A stretch of 64,000 nucleotides of DNA from Gordonia hongkongensis (GCF_023078355.1 NZ_CP095552.1:3596001-3660000); one strand, 5' to 3'. Shown: positions 32,956 through 42,283, counted from the stretch's first letter. Made by a program: numbers and translations. The notes: a model not told the origin generated them from the sequence alone.

Positions 32956-34757
32956 CCCTTGGGCACCTTGGCGGCGGCGACGTCGTCGGGGTAGTCGTCG
33001 TAGAACTCGGTGTAGCCCTTCTCCTTGCCGAGCAACACGTAGAGCCGTTCGGCCTCGGCGTCGGTGTACCCCTCCTTGCGCAGCTCGACCTTGCGGTTCT
33101 TGAAGGTCGAGGTCTGCTCGAAATCGTCGACGATCCGAACGAACAGCGGCACCGCGTACGACGGCAGCGCGTCGTAGAGATGGCGGGCGAACGCGCCCGG
33201 GTCGAGGTCGGCGCCCTCGCGCAGCTTGATCGCGATCATCCCGGCGCGACCGTCGGTGCCGGGGACCTCGACGCCGTACGCCACCGACTGGGCGACGGCC
33301 TGATAGGAGTCGACCGCCCCCTCGACCTGGGTCGTGGCGACGTTCTCGCCCTTCCAGCGGAAGGTGTCGCCGAGCCGGTCGACGAAGGCGATGTGCGCGA
33401 ACCCCTGATCGCGGACCAGGTCACCGGAGTTGAAGTAGGAGTCACCGTCCTTGAAGGCGTCGCGGATGATCTTCTTCTCGGTCTCCTCGGAGTCGGTGTA
33501 GCCGTCGACGGGCACCCGGTCACTGATCTGGGCGAGCAGCAGGCCGGTACCGCCCCGGCCGACCTTCACGAGCCGGCCGTCGTCGCCGCGCTTGGGGTTA
33601 CCCTCCTCGTCGTATTCCACGATCTTGTACGGGAGCGGGCAGAAGCCGGCGGTCTTGTCGACGCTGAACGCGTTGACGAATGCGAGGTTGAGTTCGCTGG
33701 CCCCGTAGAACTCGACGACGCGGTCGACCCCGAAACGCTCGCGGAACTCGTCCCAGATGTCCGGGCGCATACCGTTGCCGACCACGGTGTGCACGGAATG
33801 CTGGCGATCCGTGGGCTTCTCGGGCTGCGCGAGGAGGTAGCGGCAGAGCTCGCCGATGTAGCAGAACGCCGTCGCACGGTTGAGGATCACGTCGTCCCAG
33901 AACTTCGACGCCGAGAACGAGCGTCCGATGGCGATGCACGCACCCGAGGCGAGGACCGAGGACAGTGACACCGACAGCGCGTTGTTGTGGTAGAGCGGCA
34001 GCGGGACGTACATGGTGTCGCTGTGGCGCAACCGCACCGCGAGACCGCCGATGCCGGACAGGCTCGCCAGCCACCGGTTGTGGCTCATCACGCTGGCCTT
34101 CGGCATCCCCGTGGTGCCGGAGGTGAAGATGTAGAACGCCTTGGTCGATGCGGGCAGCTGCTCGGTGACCTCGGGATCGGCTTCCGAGAGTCCCTCGGCC
34201 GCGGCGTCGAACGCGGCGAAATCGTAGACGTGTTCGGGCAGGACCGATTCCGGGATCGACTCGAAGGCCTCCGCGCACTCGGGATCGTGGATGAGGACCT
34301 TGGCCTCGAGGAGGCCGACGCTGTGCTCGAGCACCTCACCGCGCTGGTTGTAGTTCAGCATCCCGGCGATCGCGCCGAGTTTGACGGTGGCGAGCATCAG
34401 CAGCAGGTCGGTCGTGCAGTTCTTGGAGAGCAGCGCCACCACGTCGCCCTTGCCGACGCCGTCTGCGGAAAGTGCTGCGGCGTAACGGTTCACGCGGCGG
34501 TTGGCCTCGCCGTAGGTGGTCGTGCGGCCCTCGAACCGGACGAACGGCCGGTCGGGGTGCTCGGCCGCGTGCTTCTGGAAGACCGAACCGATGGTCCGCT
34601 TGGCCTCCGGTGGGCGTCGGATGAGCCCCGGCGCGTGCTTGATCATCCCGGTCGCATGTGGCGCCATCTTCACCACGCCGCGAAGGATGTCGGGGATACC
34701 GACGGTCTTCTTCACACTCTGCTGCCGACTGTCCTGCTGCTCGACCCCTTGGGACAT
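32952..34757 (-). CDS. fadD6: Long-chain acyl-CoA synthetase, FadD6 type
   Basis: Adenylate-forming enzyme that activates very long or long chain fatty acids with ATP and CoA. The AMP-binding signature FTSGTTGMPKASVMSHNR is near residue 210; FYGASELNLAF and YFNSGDLVRDQGFAHIAFVDRLGDTFRWKGENV carry motifs A5-A8. A basic N-terminal segment of about 60 residues precedes the domain. ATG 34757 follows GGAGGGC and gives 601 aa. First gene of the fadD6-folP2-gpgS unit, as in Rv1206. Confidence 0.92.
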   Translation of the reverse strand: MSQGVEQQDSRQQSVKKTVGIPDILRGVVKMAPHATGMIKHAPGLIRRPPEAKRTIGSVFQKHAAEHPDRPFVRFEGRTTTYGEANRRVNRYAAALSADGVGKGDVVALLSKNCTTDLLLMLATVKLGAIAGMLNYNQRGEVLEHSVGLLEAKVLIHDPECAEAFESIPESVLPEHVYDFAAFDAAAEGLSEADPEVTEQLPASTKAFYIFTSGTTGMPKASVMSHNRWLASLSGIGGLAVRLRHSDTMYVPLPLYHNNALSVSLSSVLASGACIAIGRSFSASKFWDDVILNRATAFCYIGELCRYLLAQPEKPTDRQHSVHTVVGNGMRPDIWDEFRERFGVDRVVEFYGASELNLAFVNAFSVDKTAGFCPLPYKIVEYDEEGNPKRGDDGRLVKVGRGGTGLLLAQISDRVPVDGYTDSEETEKKIIRDAFKDGDSYFNSGDLVRDQGFAHIAFVDRLGDTFRWKGENVATTQVEGAVDSYQAVAQSVAYGVEVPGTDGRAGMIAIKLREGADLDPGAFARHLYDALPSYAVPLFVRIVDDFEQTSTFKNRKVELRKEGYTDAEAERLYVLLGKEKGYTEFYDDYPDDVAAAKVPKG

Positions 34758-34812
34758 CTGCCCTCCGCTCTCCCGCTGGCGTTTCGAGTGCCCCGCGCAC
34801 TCAGGCGCTACC

Positions 34813-35370
34813 TTACCGGCCGGTAGCAAGGCCTTCCCGTGCCGTCGCCAACTCCACCGCGTCGGCGACCGACCGCGTGACGAGCAGCCGGTCGAGCGAT
34901 CGTCGGGCGACGAACCCGGTTGTCGACAACTCTCGCAGCCAGTCGAGCAACGGCGCGTAGAAATCGACAGGATCGAGCAGGACGACCGGTTTGTCGTGCA
35001 TCCCGAGGTAGCCCCCGGTCCAGGTCTCGAAGAGCTCCTCGAGCGTCCCGATCCCGCCCGGGAGGGTGATGAACCCGTCGGCACGCTCGTCCATGAGGCG
35101 TTTGCGTTCGCGCATGGTCTCGGTGACCACGAGTTCGCCCGATCCGAGGTCGGCGACCTCGTGCTTCATCAGTGCGCGCGGGATGATGCCGACCGTGTGG
35201 CCACCGGCCTCGCGAGCGGCGTTGACCAGCGCGCCCATCATGGAGATGTTCCCGCCACCGGAGACGACCACATGCCCCTGTTCGGCGAGCGTCCGACCCA
35301 CTTCGGCGGCGAGATCGAGGTAGGGCTGGTCGACGGGACCGGAGGCGCAATAGACGCAGACAGCACTCAC
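34813..35370 (-). CDS. LOG family protein (cytokinin-nucleotide phosphoribohydrolase type, Rv1205-like)
   Basis: Rossmann-like lysine-decarboxylase-fold enzyme expected to hydrolyse N6-modified AMP to base and ribose phosphate. The signature PGGIGTLEE with preceding ERKRLM is complete, and the N-terminal SGGGNISMMGALV loop is present. 185 aa. In M. tuberculosis Rv1205 is the cytokinin-producing Log enzyme degraded by the Pup-proteasome. GTG 35370 has no clear ribosome-binding site. A second, longer LOG gene lies immediately upstream in the same direction. Confidence 0.9.
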   Translation of the reverse strand: MSAVCVYCASGPVDQPYLDLAAEVGRTLAEQGHVVVSGGGNISMMGALVNAAREAGGHTVGIIPRALMKHEVADLGSGELVVTETMRERKRLMDERADGFITLPGGIGTLEELFETWTGGYLGMHDKPVVLLDPVDFYAPLLDWLRELSTTGFVARRSLDRLLVTRSVADAVELATAREGLATGR

Positions 35371-35413
35371 CGGGCAATCGTGCCATCGTCTGCCGGGAAG
35401 GTCATATCGACCC

Positions 35414-36193
35414 TCAGGGTGTCGCGGCCTCGATCGCGGCGACCACGTCGTCGGGATCGTCGACGACGGTGAGCAGGTCCAGATCCTCGGGCGAGATCAT
35501 CCCGCGCGCGGCGAGGACGTCGCGCATCCAGTCCAGCAGGCCGCCCCAGAAGTCGCTGCCCACCAGCACGATCGGGAACCGGACCACCTTCTTGGTCTGC
35601 ACCAGGGTCAGCGCCTCGAAGAGTTCGTCGAGGGTGCCCATCCCGCCAGGGAGACAAACGAACGCCTGCGCGTACTTCACGAACATCGTCTTGCGCACGA
35701 AGAAGTATCGAAAGTTCATGCCGAGATCGACCCAAGGGTTGAGACCCTGCTCGAAGGGCAGCTCGATGTTGAGTCCGATCGACTGCGCCCCGGCCTGATG
35801 GGCCCCCTGGTTCGCAGCCTCCATCGCACCGGGTCCGCCACCGGTGATGACCGCGTAACCGGCCTCGCCCAGCGCTCGGCCCACGCGGACACCGAGCGCG
35901 TATTCCGGCGACTCCGGATGCAGTCGCGCCGAGCCGAAGACGGTCACGGCCTCGGCGACCTCGCTCATCGCATCGAACCCGGCGACGAACTCGGACTGGA
36001 TGCGCAGGACCCGCCAGGAGTCGCGCATGGTCCGTTCGGAACGACGCGTGGCGTCGCGCGGGTCGACCCATTCCAGCAGGCGGCGGTCCGTGGTCTTGCC
36101 GCGCTGGTCTCGCCGGATCCGGATCGGGCCGACGTAGCAGGTGTCGGGGTTCGTTCCGTCTTCGACGGGTTCCGGTTCGGGCGTGGTCGACAT
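35414..36193 (-). CDS. LOG family/TIGR00730 Rossmann-fold protein (long form)
   Basis: A longer LOG-fold paralogue of 259 aa with an N-terminal region (TPEPEPVEDGTNPD...) and the core motifs VITGGGPGAMEAANQGAHQAG and CLPGGMGTLDELFEAL. The RKTMFVKYA segment replaces the ERKRLM of the shorter neighbour. Probably a nucleotide 5'-monophosphate nucleosidase. ATG 36193 is chosen because TAGCGT lies 7 nt upstream; GTG 36202 is possible. Tandem arrangement with the shorter LOG gene, 43 nt apart. Confidence 0.88.
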   Translation of the reverse strand: MSTTPEPEPVEDGTNPDTCYVGPIRIRRDQRGKTTDRRLLEWVDPRDATRRSERTMRDSWRVLRIQSEFVAGFDAMSEVAEAVTVFGSARLHPESPEYALGVRVGRALGEAGYAVITGGGPGAMEAANQGAHQAGAQSIGLNIELPFEQGLNPWVDLGMNFRYFFVRKTMFVKYAQAFVCLPGGMGTLDELFEALTLVQTKKVVRFPIVLVGSDFWGGLLDWMRDVLAARGMISPEDLDLLTVVDDPDDVVAAIEAATP

Positions 36194-36200
36194 GGCGGTC

Positions 36201-36206
36201 ACGCTA
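36201..36206 (-). promoter_or_regulatory. -10 box TAGCGT of the long LOG gene
   Basis: TAGCGT plus 7 nt precedes ATG 36193; leaderless layout. Confidence 0.5.
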
Positions 36207-36239
36207 GCAGCGCCGTCCGACTCCGCCGGTCCTGCGAGG

Positions 36240-37337
36240 TCAGGACAGGTAGGTGCGCAGCAGGTCGGTCACCGCGCGGATCTGCTCCACCGGCACCCGT
36301 TCGTCGACGCGATGCGCGAGATTGGGATCGCCGGGGCCCAGGTTCACCGCGGGGATTCCCAGCGCCGAGAACCGCGACACATCGGTCCAGCCGTACTTCG
36401 CGCGGAAGCGTCCGCCCGCGGCCGCCACGAGCGCCGCGGCCGCCGGGTGCCCCAGCCCCGGCAGGGCGCCGGCCGCGGAATCGGTGACCTCCAGCCCGAT
36501 CCTGCCGTCGGCCAGGTCGGCGGCGAACACCTCGCGCACGTGGTCGAGCGCCTGGTCGATCGAACGGTCCGGGGCGAAGCGGAAGTTGACATCGACGTGC
36601 GCGGCGTCGGGGATCACGTTGCCGGCCACCCCGCCGCCGACCGCGACCGCCGACAGACCCTCGCGGTACTCGCAGCCGTCGATGTCGACCCGACGGGCCT
36701 CGTAGCCCGCCAGCGTGGTCAGGACACCGCCGAGCTTGTGAATGGCGTTGTCGCCCATCCACGACCGGGCCGAGTGCGCTCGGGTTCCCGTCGTCGACAA
36801 CCGGACCCGCAGCGTCCCCTGGCATCCGGCTTCGATGAGCCCCGCGGTCGGCTCGCCGAGGATCGCCACGTCACCGGCGAGCCACTCGGGGAGTTCGCGT
36901 TCGATGTCGTTCAGGCCGTTGAACTCCGCGGCAATCTCCTCGCAGTCGTAGAAGATCAGCGTCAGATCCGAGGCCGGCTCCGGCAGCGTCGCCGCGAGGT
37001 GGAGGAACACCGCGTCACCGGACTTCATGTCGACGGTGCCGCATCCGTGCAGCACGTCGCCCTCCTCCGAATCCGTCTCGCGGCGGTGCGGGAGGTTGCC
37101 GGCGACCGGCACGGTGTCGAGGTGCCCGGCGAGGATGACGCGCTGGGCGTGCCCCCGGTCGGTCCGTGCGAGGACACGGTTGCCATGGCGGAGGATCTCG
37201 AATCCGCTCGTCTGCGCGCGCAGGGCGGCCTCGACCGCGTCGGCGATGGCCGACTCGTTGCGCGACTCGCTCTCGATGTCGACGAGCGCGGCGGTCAGTT
37301 CGACGGGGTCGGCGGTCAGGTCGAGGTCGGTGCTCAC
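36240..37337 (-). CDS. dapE: Succinyl-diaminopimelate desuccinylase
   Basis: Zinc M20 peptidase-family enzyme that removes succinate from N-succinyl-LL-diaminopimelate in lysine and cell-wall DAP synthesis. Metal-site motifs are [36 protein letters not shown] and the final [13 protein letters not shown]. 365 aa is normal. GTG 37337 is 6 nt after TACGGT. The dapD gene lies 700 bp away on the other strand and dapC nearby, so three DAP-pathway genes cluster here. Confidence 0.95.
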   Translation of the reverse strand: MSTDLDLTADPVELTAALVDIESESRNESAIADAVEAALRAQTSGFEILRHGNRVLARTDRGHAQRVILAGHLDTVPVAGNLPHRRETDSEEGDVLHGCGTVDMKSGDAVFLHLAATLPEPASDLTLIFYDCEEIAAEFNGLNDIERELPEWLAGDVAILGEPTAGLIEAGCQGTLRVRLSTTGTRAHSARSWMGDNAIHKLGGVLTTLAGYEARRVDIDGCEYREGLSAVAVGGGVAGNVIPDAAHVDVNFRFAPDRSIDQALDHVREVFAADLADGRIGLEVTDSAAGALPGLGHPAAAALVAAAGGRFRAKYGWTDVSRFSALGIPAVNLGPGDPNLAHRVDERVPVEQIRAVTDLLRTYLS

Positions 37338-37341
37338 TCCC

Positions 37342-37917
37342 TCACCGTAGTGAGCCCATCTCCGCGGCGCCGAAGGAGACGCTGAACTTCACGCACCAGA
37401 GGAACACCGACGGATAGTCGCCCAGCTCGACGTCGGCGGGGATCTCGTAGACCTGGTTGCCCTTGTTCCCCTTGATCATGCCGAGGTCGACGTGCGGGAC
37501 GCCCGCGGCCGTACGCCACCCGGCGAACCCCTCGAGCACGTCCCCTTGCGACAGCCACACGTGGACGTCGGGCCCGGTCGTCGTGTCCAGGTCCTCGATC
37601 GCCAGCACGCGTGAGCCGTCGGGCTGTTCGATGATCGAGACCGTTCCCGATGTCGAGTGCTCGTGGCTGATCAGGCTGCCGCGCGAGATGACCACCGGCC
37701 CGGCGGGCGGCGGCTGCCCCGGCGCCGACGTCGTGGGGGTGACCGCGACCGGGATCGCGTCGTCGACCTCGGTGTCGACGAAGATTAGCCACGGCTGGAA
37801 GACGACGGCACCGACCGCCAGCGCCGCCACGAGCACGACGCCGAGCCCGCCCACCACCCACGGCCAGCGGCGTCGGCGGCGCCGGGGCGGTACAGGTGGC
37901 GGCGGATGACCGGTCAT
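37342..37917 (-). CDS. DM13-domain membrane-anchored protein
   Basis: A proline- and arginine-rich cytoplasmic tail, one transmembrane helix (residues about 17-40, [23 protein letters not shown]) and an extracytoplasmic DM13 domain (residues about 80-187). The domain shows [10 protein letters not shown] and [23 protein letters not shown]; the Cys near the C-terminus is the conserved DM13 cysteine. DM13 is thought to bind a cofactor or take part in redox chemistry; the actual role is unknown. 191 aa; ends 5 nt before the dapE start. Confidence 0.85.
   Translation of the reverse strand: MTGHPPPPVPPRRRRRRWPWVVGGLGVVLVAALAVGAVVFQPWLIFVDTEVDDAIPVAVTPTTSAPGQPPPAGPVVISRGSLISHEHSTSGTVSIIEQPDGSRVLAIEDLDTTTGPDVHVWLSQGDVLEGFAGWRTAAGVPHVDLGMIKGNKGNQVYEIPADVELGDYPSVFLWCVKFSVSFGAAEMGSLR
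37344..37349 (-). promoter_or_regulatory. -10 box TACGGT of dapE
   Basis: TACGGT then GAGGGA then GTG. It overlaps the 3' end of the DM13 gene, so dapE can be expressed separately. Confidence 0.45.
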
Positions 37918-37924
37918 GCTGGCG

Positions 37925-37930
37925 ACCCTA
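37925..37930 (-). promoter_or_regulatory. -10 box TAGGGT of the DM13 gene
   Basis: TAGGGT plus 7 nt precedes ATG 37917; leaderless layout. Confidence 0.5.
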
Positions 37931-38021
37931 CGAGCGGCGCACAGCGCGTGACCAGGTCTTTGGGCCGAATGGATGACGCCGGGGCACCGGTGGCGGGGCG
38001 GGGGCGCCGGGGTCGATCACC

Positions 38022-38027
38022 TAGACT
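38022..38027 (+). promoter_or_regulatory. -10 box TAGACT of dapD
   Basis: TAGACT plus 8 nt precedes GTG 38036; supports that start over upstream in-frame codons. Confidence 0.5.
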
Positions 38028-38035
38028 CACCTGTC

Positions 38036-39001
38036 GTGACATCTACTGGCGCACACGCAACTGGCATCGCGACCGTGATCGACGGGGGTTCGACTCCCGG
38101 CGTCGTCCTCGACGTCTGGTTCCCCGAACCCGAACTCGACGGGGTCGAGACCGCGGAGACCGTGATCCTCGACGACGAGTCGACACCGGCCCACCTTCGT
38201 GAGCTGGTGGGCGTTGACGAGGCCCGCGGGGTCAAGACCGTCGCGGTCCGCACCGGGATCGCCGACATCACCGCCGCCCCCATCGACGCCTACGACGTCT
38301 ACCTCCGACTCCACCTGCTGTCGCATCGCCTCATCACCCCGCACGGCGCCAACCTCGAGGGCATCTTCGGGATGCTCACCAACGTGGTCTGGACCAATCA
38401 CGGCCCGTGTGCGGTCGACAACTTCGAGTCGGTACGGGCGAAGCTGCGCGCCCGCGGACCGGTCACCGTCTACTCGATCGACAAGTTCCCGCGCATGGTC
38501 GACTACGTGGTGCCGGGCGGCGTACGGATCGGCGACGCCGACCGCATCCGCCTAGGTGCACACCTCGCGGCCGGCACCACCGTGATGCACGAGGGCTTCG
38601 TCAACTTCAACGCCGGCACCCTCGGGTCGTCGATGGTGGAGGGTCGCATCTCCGCGGGCGTCGTCGTCGGCGACGGCTCCGACATCGGCGGCGGCGCCTC
38701 GACGATGGGCACCCTGTCGGGCGGCGGCAAGGAGATCATCGCGCTGGGCAAGCGCTGCCTCCTCGGCGCGAACTCCGGCTGCGGCATCCCGCTGGGTGAC
38801 GACTGCGTCATCGAGGCCGGCCTCTATGTCACCGCCGGCACCAAGGTCACCGGACCCGACGGCACGCAGATCAAGGCGCGCGACCTGTCCGGCCAGTCCA
38901 ACCTGCTGTTCCGTCGCAACAGCCTGACCGGCGCGGTCGAGGTCGTGCCGTGGAAGGGCGACGGCATCGCCCTCAACGAGGCGCTGCACAAGAACGACTG
39001 A
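38036..39001 (+). CDS. dapD: Tetrahydrodipicolinate N-succinyltransferase
   Basis: Adds succinate from succinyl-CoA to tetrahydrodipicolinate, the step before DapC in the DAP pathway. The C-terminal half is a left-handed beta-helix: [46 protein letters not shown], then [28 protein letters not shown]. This is the actinobacterial DapD type. 321 aa. GTG 38036 agrees with mycobacterial N-termini. Near dapE and dapC. Confidence 0.95.
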   Translation: MTSTGAHATGIATVIDGGSTPGVVLDVWFPEPELDGVETAETVILDDESTPAHLRELVGVDEARGVKTVAVRTGIADITAAPIDAYDVYLRLHLLSHRLITPHGANLEGIFGMLTNVVWTNHGPCAVDNFESVRAKLRARGPVTVYSIDKFPRMVDYVVPGGVRIGDADRIRLGAHLAAGTTVMHEGFVNFNAGTLGSSMVEGRISAGVVVGDGSDIGGGASTMGTLSGGGKEIIALGKRCLLGANSGCGIPLGDDCVIEAGLYVTAGTKVTGPDGTQIKARDLSGQSNLLFRRNSLTGAVEVVPWKGDGIALNEALHKND

Positions 39002-39037
39002 CGCCCTGGCTCACTGGCCGGATCTCCCATCCCGACG

Positions 39038-39043
39038 TATGGT
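39038..39043 (+). promoter_or_regulatory. -10 box TATGGT of the DUF3072 gene
   Basis: TATGGT plus GAGCAC precedes ATG 39050; leaderless layout. Confidence 0.45.
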
Positions 39044-39049
39044 GAGCAC

Positions 39050-39292
39050 ATGAACACATCGAACAATCGTTCGACGAACGATACCGACGACGTCCTCGGC
39101 GCGGGCGCCGGAAACTCCACCGAGAAGGACCCGGACGACTGGGTGACCGGCGACGAGCCGATGACCGGCGCGCAGCGGAGCTATCTCGACACCCTCGCAC
39201 GGGAGGCCGGCGAGACCCTCTCGGCCGACCTCACGAAAGCCGAGGCGTCCGAGGAGATCGACCGCCTGCAACAGAAGAGCGGTCGCGGCTGA
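39050..39292 (+). CDS. DUF3072 small protein
   Basis: 80-residue acidic protein. The first 25 residues are Asn/Thr/Asp-rich and disordered. Then comes the conserved core EKDPDDWVTGDEPMTGAQRSY-LDTLAREAGE and ADLTKAEASEEIDRLQQKSGRG, which resembles a short helical SAP-like or SANT-like fold. Function unknown. It lies between dapD and the convergent dapC gene, whose stop is 13 bp away. Confidence 0.85.
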   Translation: MNTSNNRSTNDTDDVLGAGAGNSTEKDPDDWVTGDEPMTGAQRSYLDTLAREAGETLSADLTKAEASEEIDRLQQKSGRG

Positions 39293-39304
39293 GCAGGGCC
39301 GGTG

Positions 39305-40447
39305 TCAGGCCGTCAGACGAGCGACGGCCGCATTGATCCGCTCATCGGTGGCGGTGAGCGCCATACGAACGTGGCGCTCACCCGCCGGACCGTAGAAATC
39401 GCCTGGAGCACAGAGGATTCCGCGGTCGGCGAGCCAGGCGACGGTCTCCCGGCACGGTTCGTCCCGGGTGGCCCAGAGGTACAGGCCCGCCTCGGAGTGG
39501 TCGACCCGGAAGCCCGCACCCTCGACAGCCGCTTTGAGCAGCCGACGCCGCGCGGCATAGCGCTCGCGCTGCTCATCGACGTGTGCGTCGTCGGCCAGTG
39601 CGGCGGTCATCGCTCCCTGGACGGGGAACGGCACGATGAGTCCGGCATGCTTGCGGACTGCGAGCAATTCGGCGATCAGATCGGTGTCGCCGGCGAAGAA
39701 TCCGGCGCGATACGACGCCAGGTTCGAGATCTTGGACAGTGAGTGGACCGCGAGCAGTCCGGTGTGGTCGCCGTCGCAGACCCTCGGGTCGAGGATCGAC
39801 AGCGGCTCGCCCTCCCAACTCAGACCGAGATAACACTCGTCGGACACGACGACGGTCCCCCGCTCGCGCGCCCATCCCACGACTTTGCGGAGATGATCGA
39901 GGCCGAGGACCTTGCCGGTCGGATTCGACGGCGAGTTGATGAACATCAGCGCCGGGTTCATCGGTCCCAGCGCGACGGTCGAATCCGCCCGCACCGCCCG
40001 CGCACCGGCGAGCAGGGCGCTCACCTCATAGGTCGGGTAGGCGACCTCGGGGATGACCACGTCGTCGCCGGGTCCGAGCCCGAAGGTCGAGGCCAGGCCG
40101 GCGATCGCCTCCTTGGTACCGATGACCGGCAGGATTCCCGTCTCGTCGAGCGACGTGACCCCGTGGCGTCGGATCAGCGACTCCGCGGCCGCCTCCCGCA
40201 ACTCGCGGGTCCCGATCGTCGTCGGGTAGCCCGGGAACGCCGAGTTCTCGGCGAGTGCGTCGCGGATGAGTGCGGGCACCGGGTCGACGGGCGTCCCGAC
40301 CGACAGGTCGACGATGCCGTCGGCGTGGGCCTGAGCCGTCGCCTTCGCATCGGCGATCGTGTCCCACGGGAAGTCGGGCAGACGCCCGCTGACGCGGGTC
40401 GAGGAGACGCGCAGGGGCGCAGCCGTACGGGAGACAGGACTGCTCAT
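39305..40447 (-). CDS. dapC: Succinyldiaminopimelate aminotransferase
   Basis: PLP-dependent class I/II aminotransferase giving N-succinyl-LL-DAP. The Schiff-base lysine sits in SLSKISNLASYRAGF. Other motifs are FINSPSNPTGKVL and VSDECYLGLSWEG, and the final Arg is in ERHVRMALT. 380 aa, close to Rv1178. It is 10 nt downstream of fdxC in the same direction, the same pair as in mycobacteria. Confidence 0.93.
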   Translation of the reverse strand: MSSPVSRTAAPLRVSSTRVSGRLPDFPWDTIADAKATAQAHADGIVDLSVGTPVDPVPALIRDALAENSAFPGYPTTIGTRELREAAAESLIRRHGVTSLDETGILPVIGTKEAIAGLASTFGLGPGDDVVIPEVAYPTYEVSALLAGARAVRADSTVALGPMNPALMFINSPSNPTGKVLGLDHLRKVVGWARERGTVVVSDECYLGLSWEGEPLSILDPRVCDGDHTGLLAVHSLSKISNLASYRAGFFAGDTDLIAELLAVRKHAGLIVPFPVQGAMTAALADDAHVDEQRERYAARRRLLKAAVEGAGFRVDHSEAGLYLWATRDEPCRETVAWLADRGILCAPGDFYGPAGERHVRMALTATDERINAAVARLTA

Positions 40448-40457
40448 GCGGAGGCGG

Positions 40458-40787
40458 TCAGTCCTCTTCGTTCATCGGCGGGAGACCCTTGATGAACGCC
40501 GGATCGGCCTCGGTCTTGCCGACCTTGCTGGCGCCGCCCGGGGAGCCGAGGTCGTCGAAGAAGTCGGCGTTCGCGCTGACGTAGGGCTCCCATTCGTCGG
40601 GAACATCATCCTCGTAGAAGATCGCCTCGACCGGGCACACCGGCTCACACGCACCACAGTCGACGCACTCATCCGGCTGGATGTAGAGCATGCGTCCACC
40701 CTCGTAGATGCAGTCGACGGGGCACTCCTCCACGCAAGCCTTGTCCAACACGTCGACGCAAGGCTCCGCGATGATGTAGGTCACCAC
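40458..40787 (-). CDS. fdxC: 7Fe ferredoxin FdxC type
   Basis: Small electron carrier with one [3Fe-4S] and one [4Fe-4S] cluster. Visible ligands are CVDVLDKACVEECPVDCIYEG and CVDCGACEPVCPVEAIFYED. The C-terminal 50 residues form the usual actinobacterial tail. 109 aa. GTG 40787 has GAAGGAG upstream. It precedes dapC as in Rv1177-Rv1178; likely a general donor to P450 or other reductive enzymes. Confidence 0.95.
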   Translation of the reverse strand: MVTYIIAEPCVDVLDKACVEECPVDCIYEGGRMLYIQPDECVDCGACEPVCPVEAIFYEDDVPDEWEPYVSANADFFDDLGSPGGASKVGKTEADPAFIKGLPPMNEED

Positions 40788-41073
40788 TCACTCCTTCGCT
40801 AGGGAAGATCCGGGTCGGCGCGACGAGAAACGCAGTTCGGCGTCGAACGGCACTCCGGCGTCGGCGCCGGTGCGGCCCGAGGGCTGGTCGAACCGCACCC
40901 CACAGTATCCGCCCCGGGAGACGCTGCGACGAAATCGACCCCCGTCCAGCGGCGCCCGAATCCGGGTTTGAGTAACGAGGATCACATCACCGACCGCGAG
41001 ATGCCGCTCCGGGTTTCGTTCAGCGTGCCGCCAAACCTCGACGCCGCGACGATCCGCGTGCAGAGTCGGGCGC
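40788..41073. other. Intergenic region between fdxC and the Cys leader peptide
   Basis: 286 bp with the fdxC ribosome-binding site at its left end and the leader-peptide promoter at its right end. CAGAGT at 41061-41066 lies 7 nt before the leader ATG and may be a weak -10. No further gene seen. Confidence 0.4.
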
Positions 41074-41181
41074 ATGATCGTCGTCGACGAATCCGTCCTC
41101 ACCGGACACCGACCCGCGGGCGCGTGTGCCCGGGTGCCGCACCGACCCACCGCGCGGTCGATGTCGATGTGCTGTTGCTGA
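41074..41181 (+). CDS. Cysteine-rich leader peptide for cysteine-responsive attenuation (35 aa)
   Basis: Short ORF whose product ends ARSMSMCCC directly before TGA (codons TGC TGT TGC). It lies 47 nt upstream of cysteine dioxygenase. Poly-Cys leader peptides in actinobacteria stall ribosomes when Cys-tRNA is scarce and so alter translation of the gene downstream. The body also contains GACARVPHRPTARS, a pattern of the Ms4533A-type leader family. Regulation of this gene is inferred from the layout. Translation may start at ATG 41074 or at one of two later ATG codons at 41161 and 41167. Confidence 0.8.
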   Translation: MIVVDESVLTGHRPAGACARVPHRPTARSMSMCCC

Positions 41182-41228
41182 ACCGATCGGCCTCACCACA
41201 TCCTCTTCGACCCTCGCAAGGATTCGCC

Positions 41229-41882
41229 ATGACCTCCACCCTCGCCCGCACCGAACGGGCGCCTCAGTCCGCCATATCGTCTCTTTCCTCCGCCCGGAAT
41301 CGTGCTCGGACGTCGTCGCCGCTGCGTGAGCGTCCGGGTACCGCCGCCCCGCGCGCCCTTGGTCACCTGCCGACGCGGCTCCGGCCCGCCGACCTGCTCC
41401 GCATCACCGACCAGGGCGTCGCAGACGTCCTCGACGGTCGCCACGACGACCTGCTCCCGGAGGTCTGGGACGAACGTCATCGCTGGTCGACGCGCCTGCA
41501 CGCCGACGACGACGTCGACGTGTGGCTGATCAGCTGGACGCCGGGCGAGGCCACCGAACTCCACGACCACGCCGGTTCGCTCGGAGCCCTGACGGTGTTG
41601 TCGGGCAGCTTGCGCGAGTACCACTGGACGGGAGACGATCTGGCGGTGCGCATCCTCGACGCCGGCGACCAGGCCGCCTTCCCTCTCGGGTGGGTGCACG
41701 ACGTCGTGCGGAACCCGGTCGTCGCCGCCCCGGAGATCGGTGCGGAGACCAGCCCGCAGGTGACCCCGACGCTCAGCGTGCACGCCTACTCACCGCCGCT
41801 GACCGCGATGTCGTACTACGACATCTCCGAGGGCGGCCACCTGCGCCGCAACCGGACCGTCCTCACCGACCAGCCCGAATGA
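41229..41882 (+). CDS. Cysteine dioxygenase family cupin
   Basis: Mononuclear iron cupin that oxidises cysteine to cysteine sulfinate. The metal ligands H112 and H114 lie in ELHDHAGSLGALTVLSG, and H157 in GWVHDVVRN. The first 45 residues are poorly ordered. 217 aa. ATG 41229 has AAGGA 7 nt upstream. It follows the Cys leader peptide and overlaps the rhodanese gene (ATGA), which makes a small sulfur-metabolism unit that removes excess cysteine. Confidence 0.9.
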   Translation: MTSTLARTERAPQSAISSLSSARNRARTSSPLRERPGTAAPRALGHLPTRLRPADLLRITDQGVADVLDGRHDDLLPEVWDERHRWSTRLHADDDVDVWLISWTPGEATELHDHAGSLGALTVLSGSLREYHWTGDDLAVRILDAGDQAAFPLGWVHDVVRNPVVAAPEIGAETSPQVTPTLSVHAYSPPLTAMSYYDISEGGHLRRNRTVLTDQPE

Positions 41883-42253
41883 GCGCTCCCCGCACCATCG
41901 ACGACGTACTCGCCGACGCACGGTCGCGGATCGCGCGGGTCGAGGCCGCGGACGTCCCCGCCGAGCTGGCCGGCGGGGCGGTGCTGGTCGACATCCGTCC
42001 CGCGGCGCAGCGCGCGGAGGAGGGCGAGGCACCCGGAGCCCTCGTCATCGAACGGAATGTCCTCGAATGGCGGTGCGACCCGGCGAGCGACGCACGCATC
42101 GACCAGGCCGTCGACCACGACGTCCGCTGGATCATCCTGTGCTCCCAGGGTTATACGTCGAGCCTGGCCGCCGCGGCCCTGCAGGACCTCGGGTTGCACC
42201 GCGCCACCGACGTCGTCGGCGGATACGAAGCGCTCGCACCCGTTCTCGGCTGA
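41879..42253 (+). CDS. Rhodanese-like sulfurtransferase
   Basis: Single rhodanese domain of 124 aa. VLVDIRPAAQRAEEGEAPGALVIERNVLEWR is the first half; the active-site loop is CSQGYTS, with Cys as persulfide carrier. Its ATG overlaps the stop of cysteine dioxygenase, so the two are coupled. It probably handles sulfane sulfur from cysteine catabolism; the acceptor is unknown. Confidence 0.9.
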   Translation: MSAPRTIDDVLADARSRIARVEAADVPAELAGGAVLVDIRPAAQRAEEGEAPGALVIERNVLEWRCDPASDARIDQAVDHDVRWIILCSQGYTSSLAAAALQDLGLHRATDVVGGYEALAPVLG

Positions 42254-42283
42254 CTGCCACGCACCCGACGACAGGCGCTTCCC

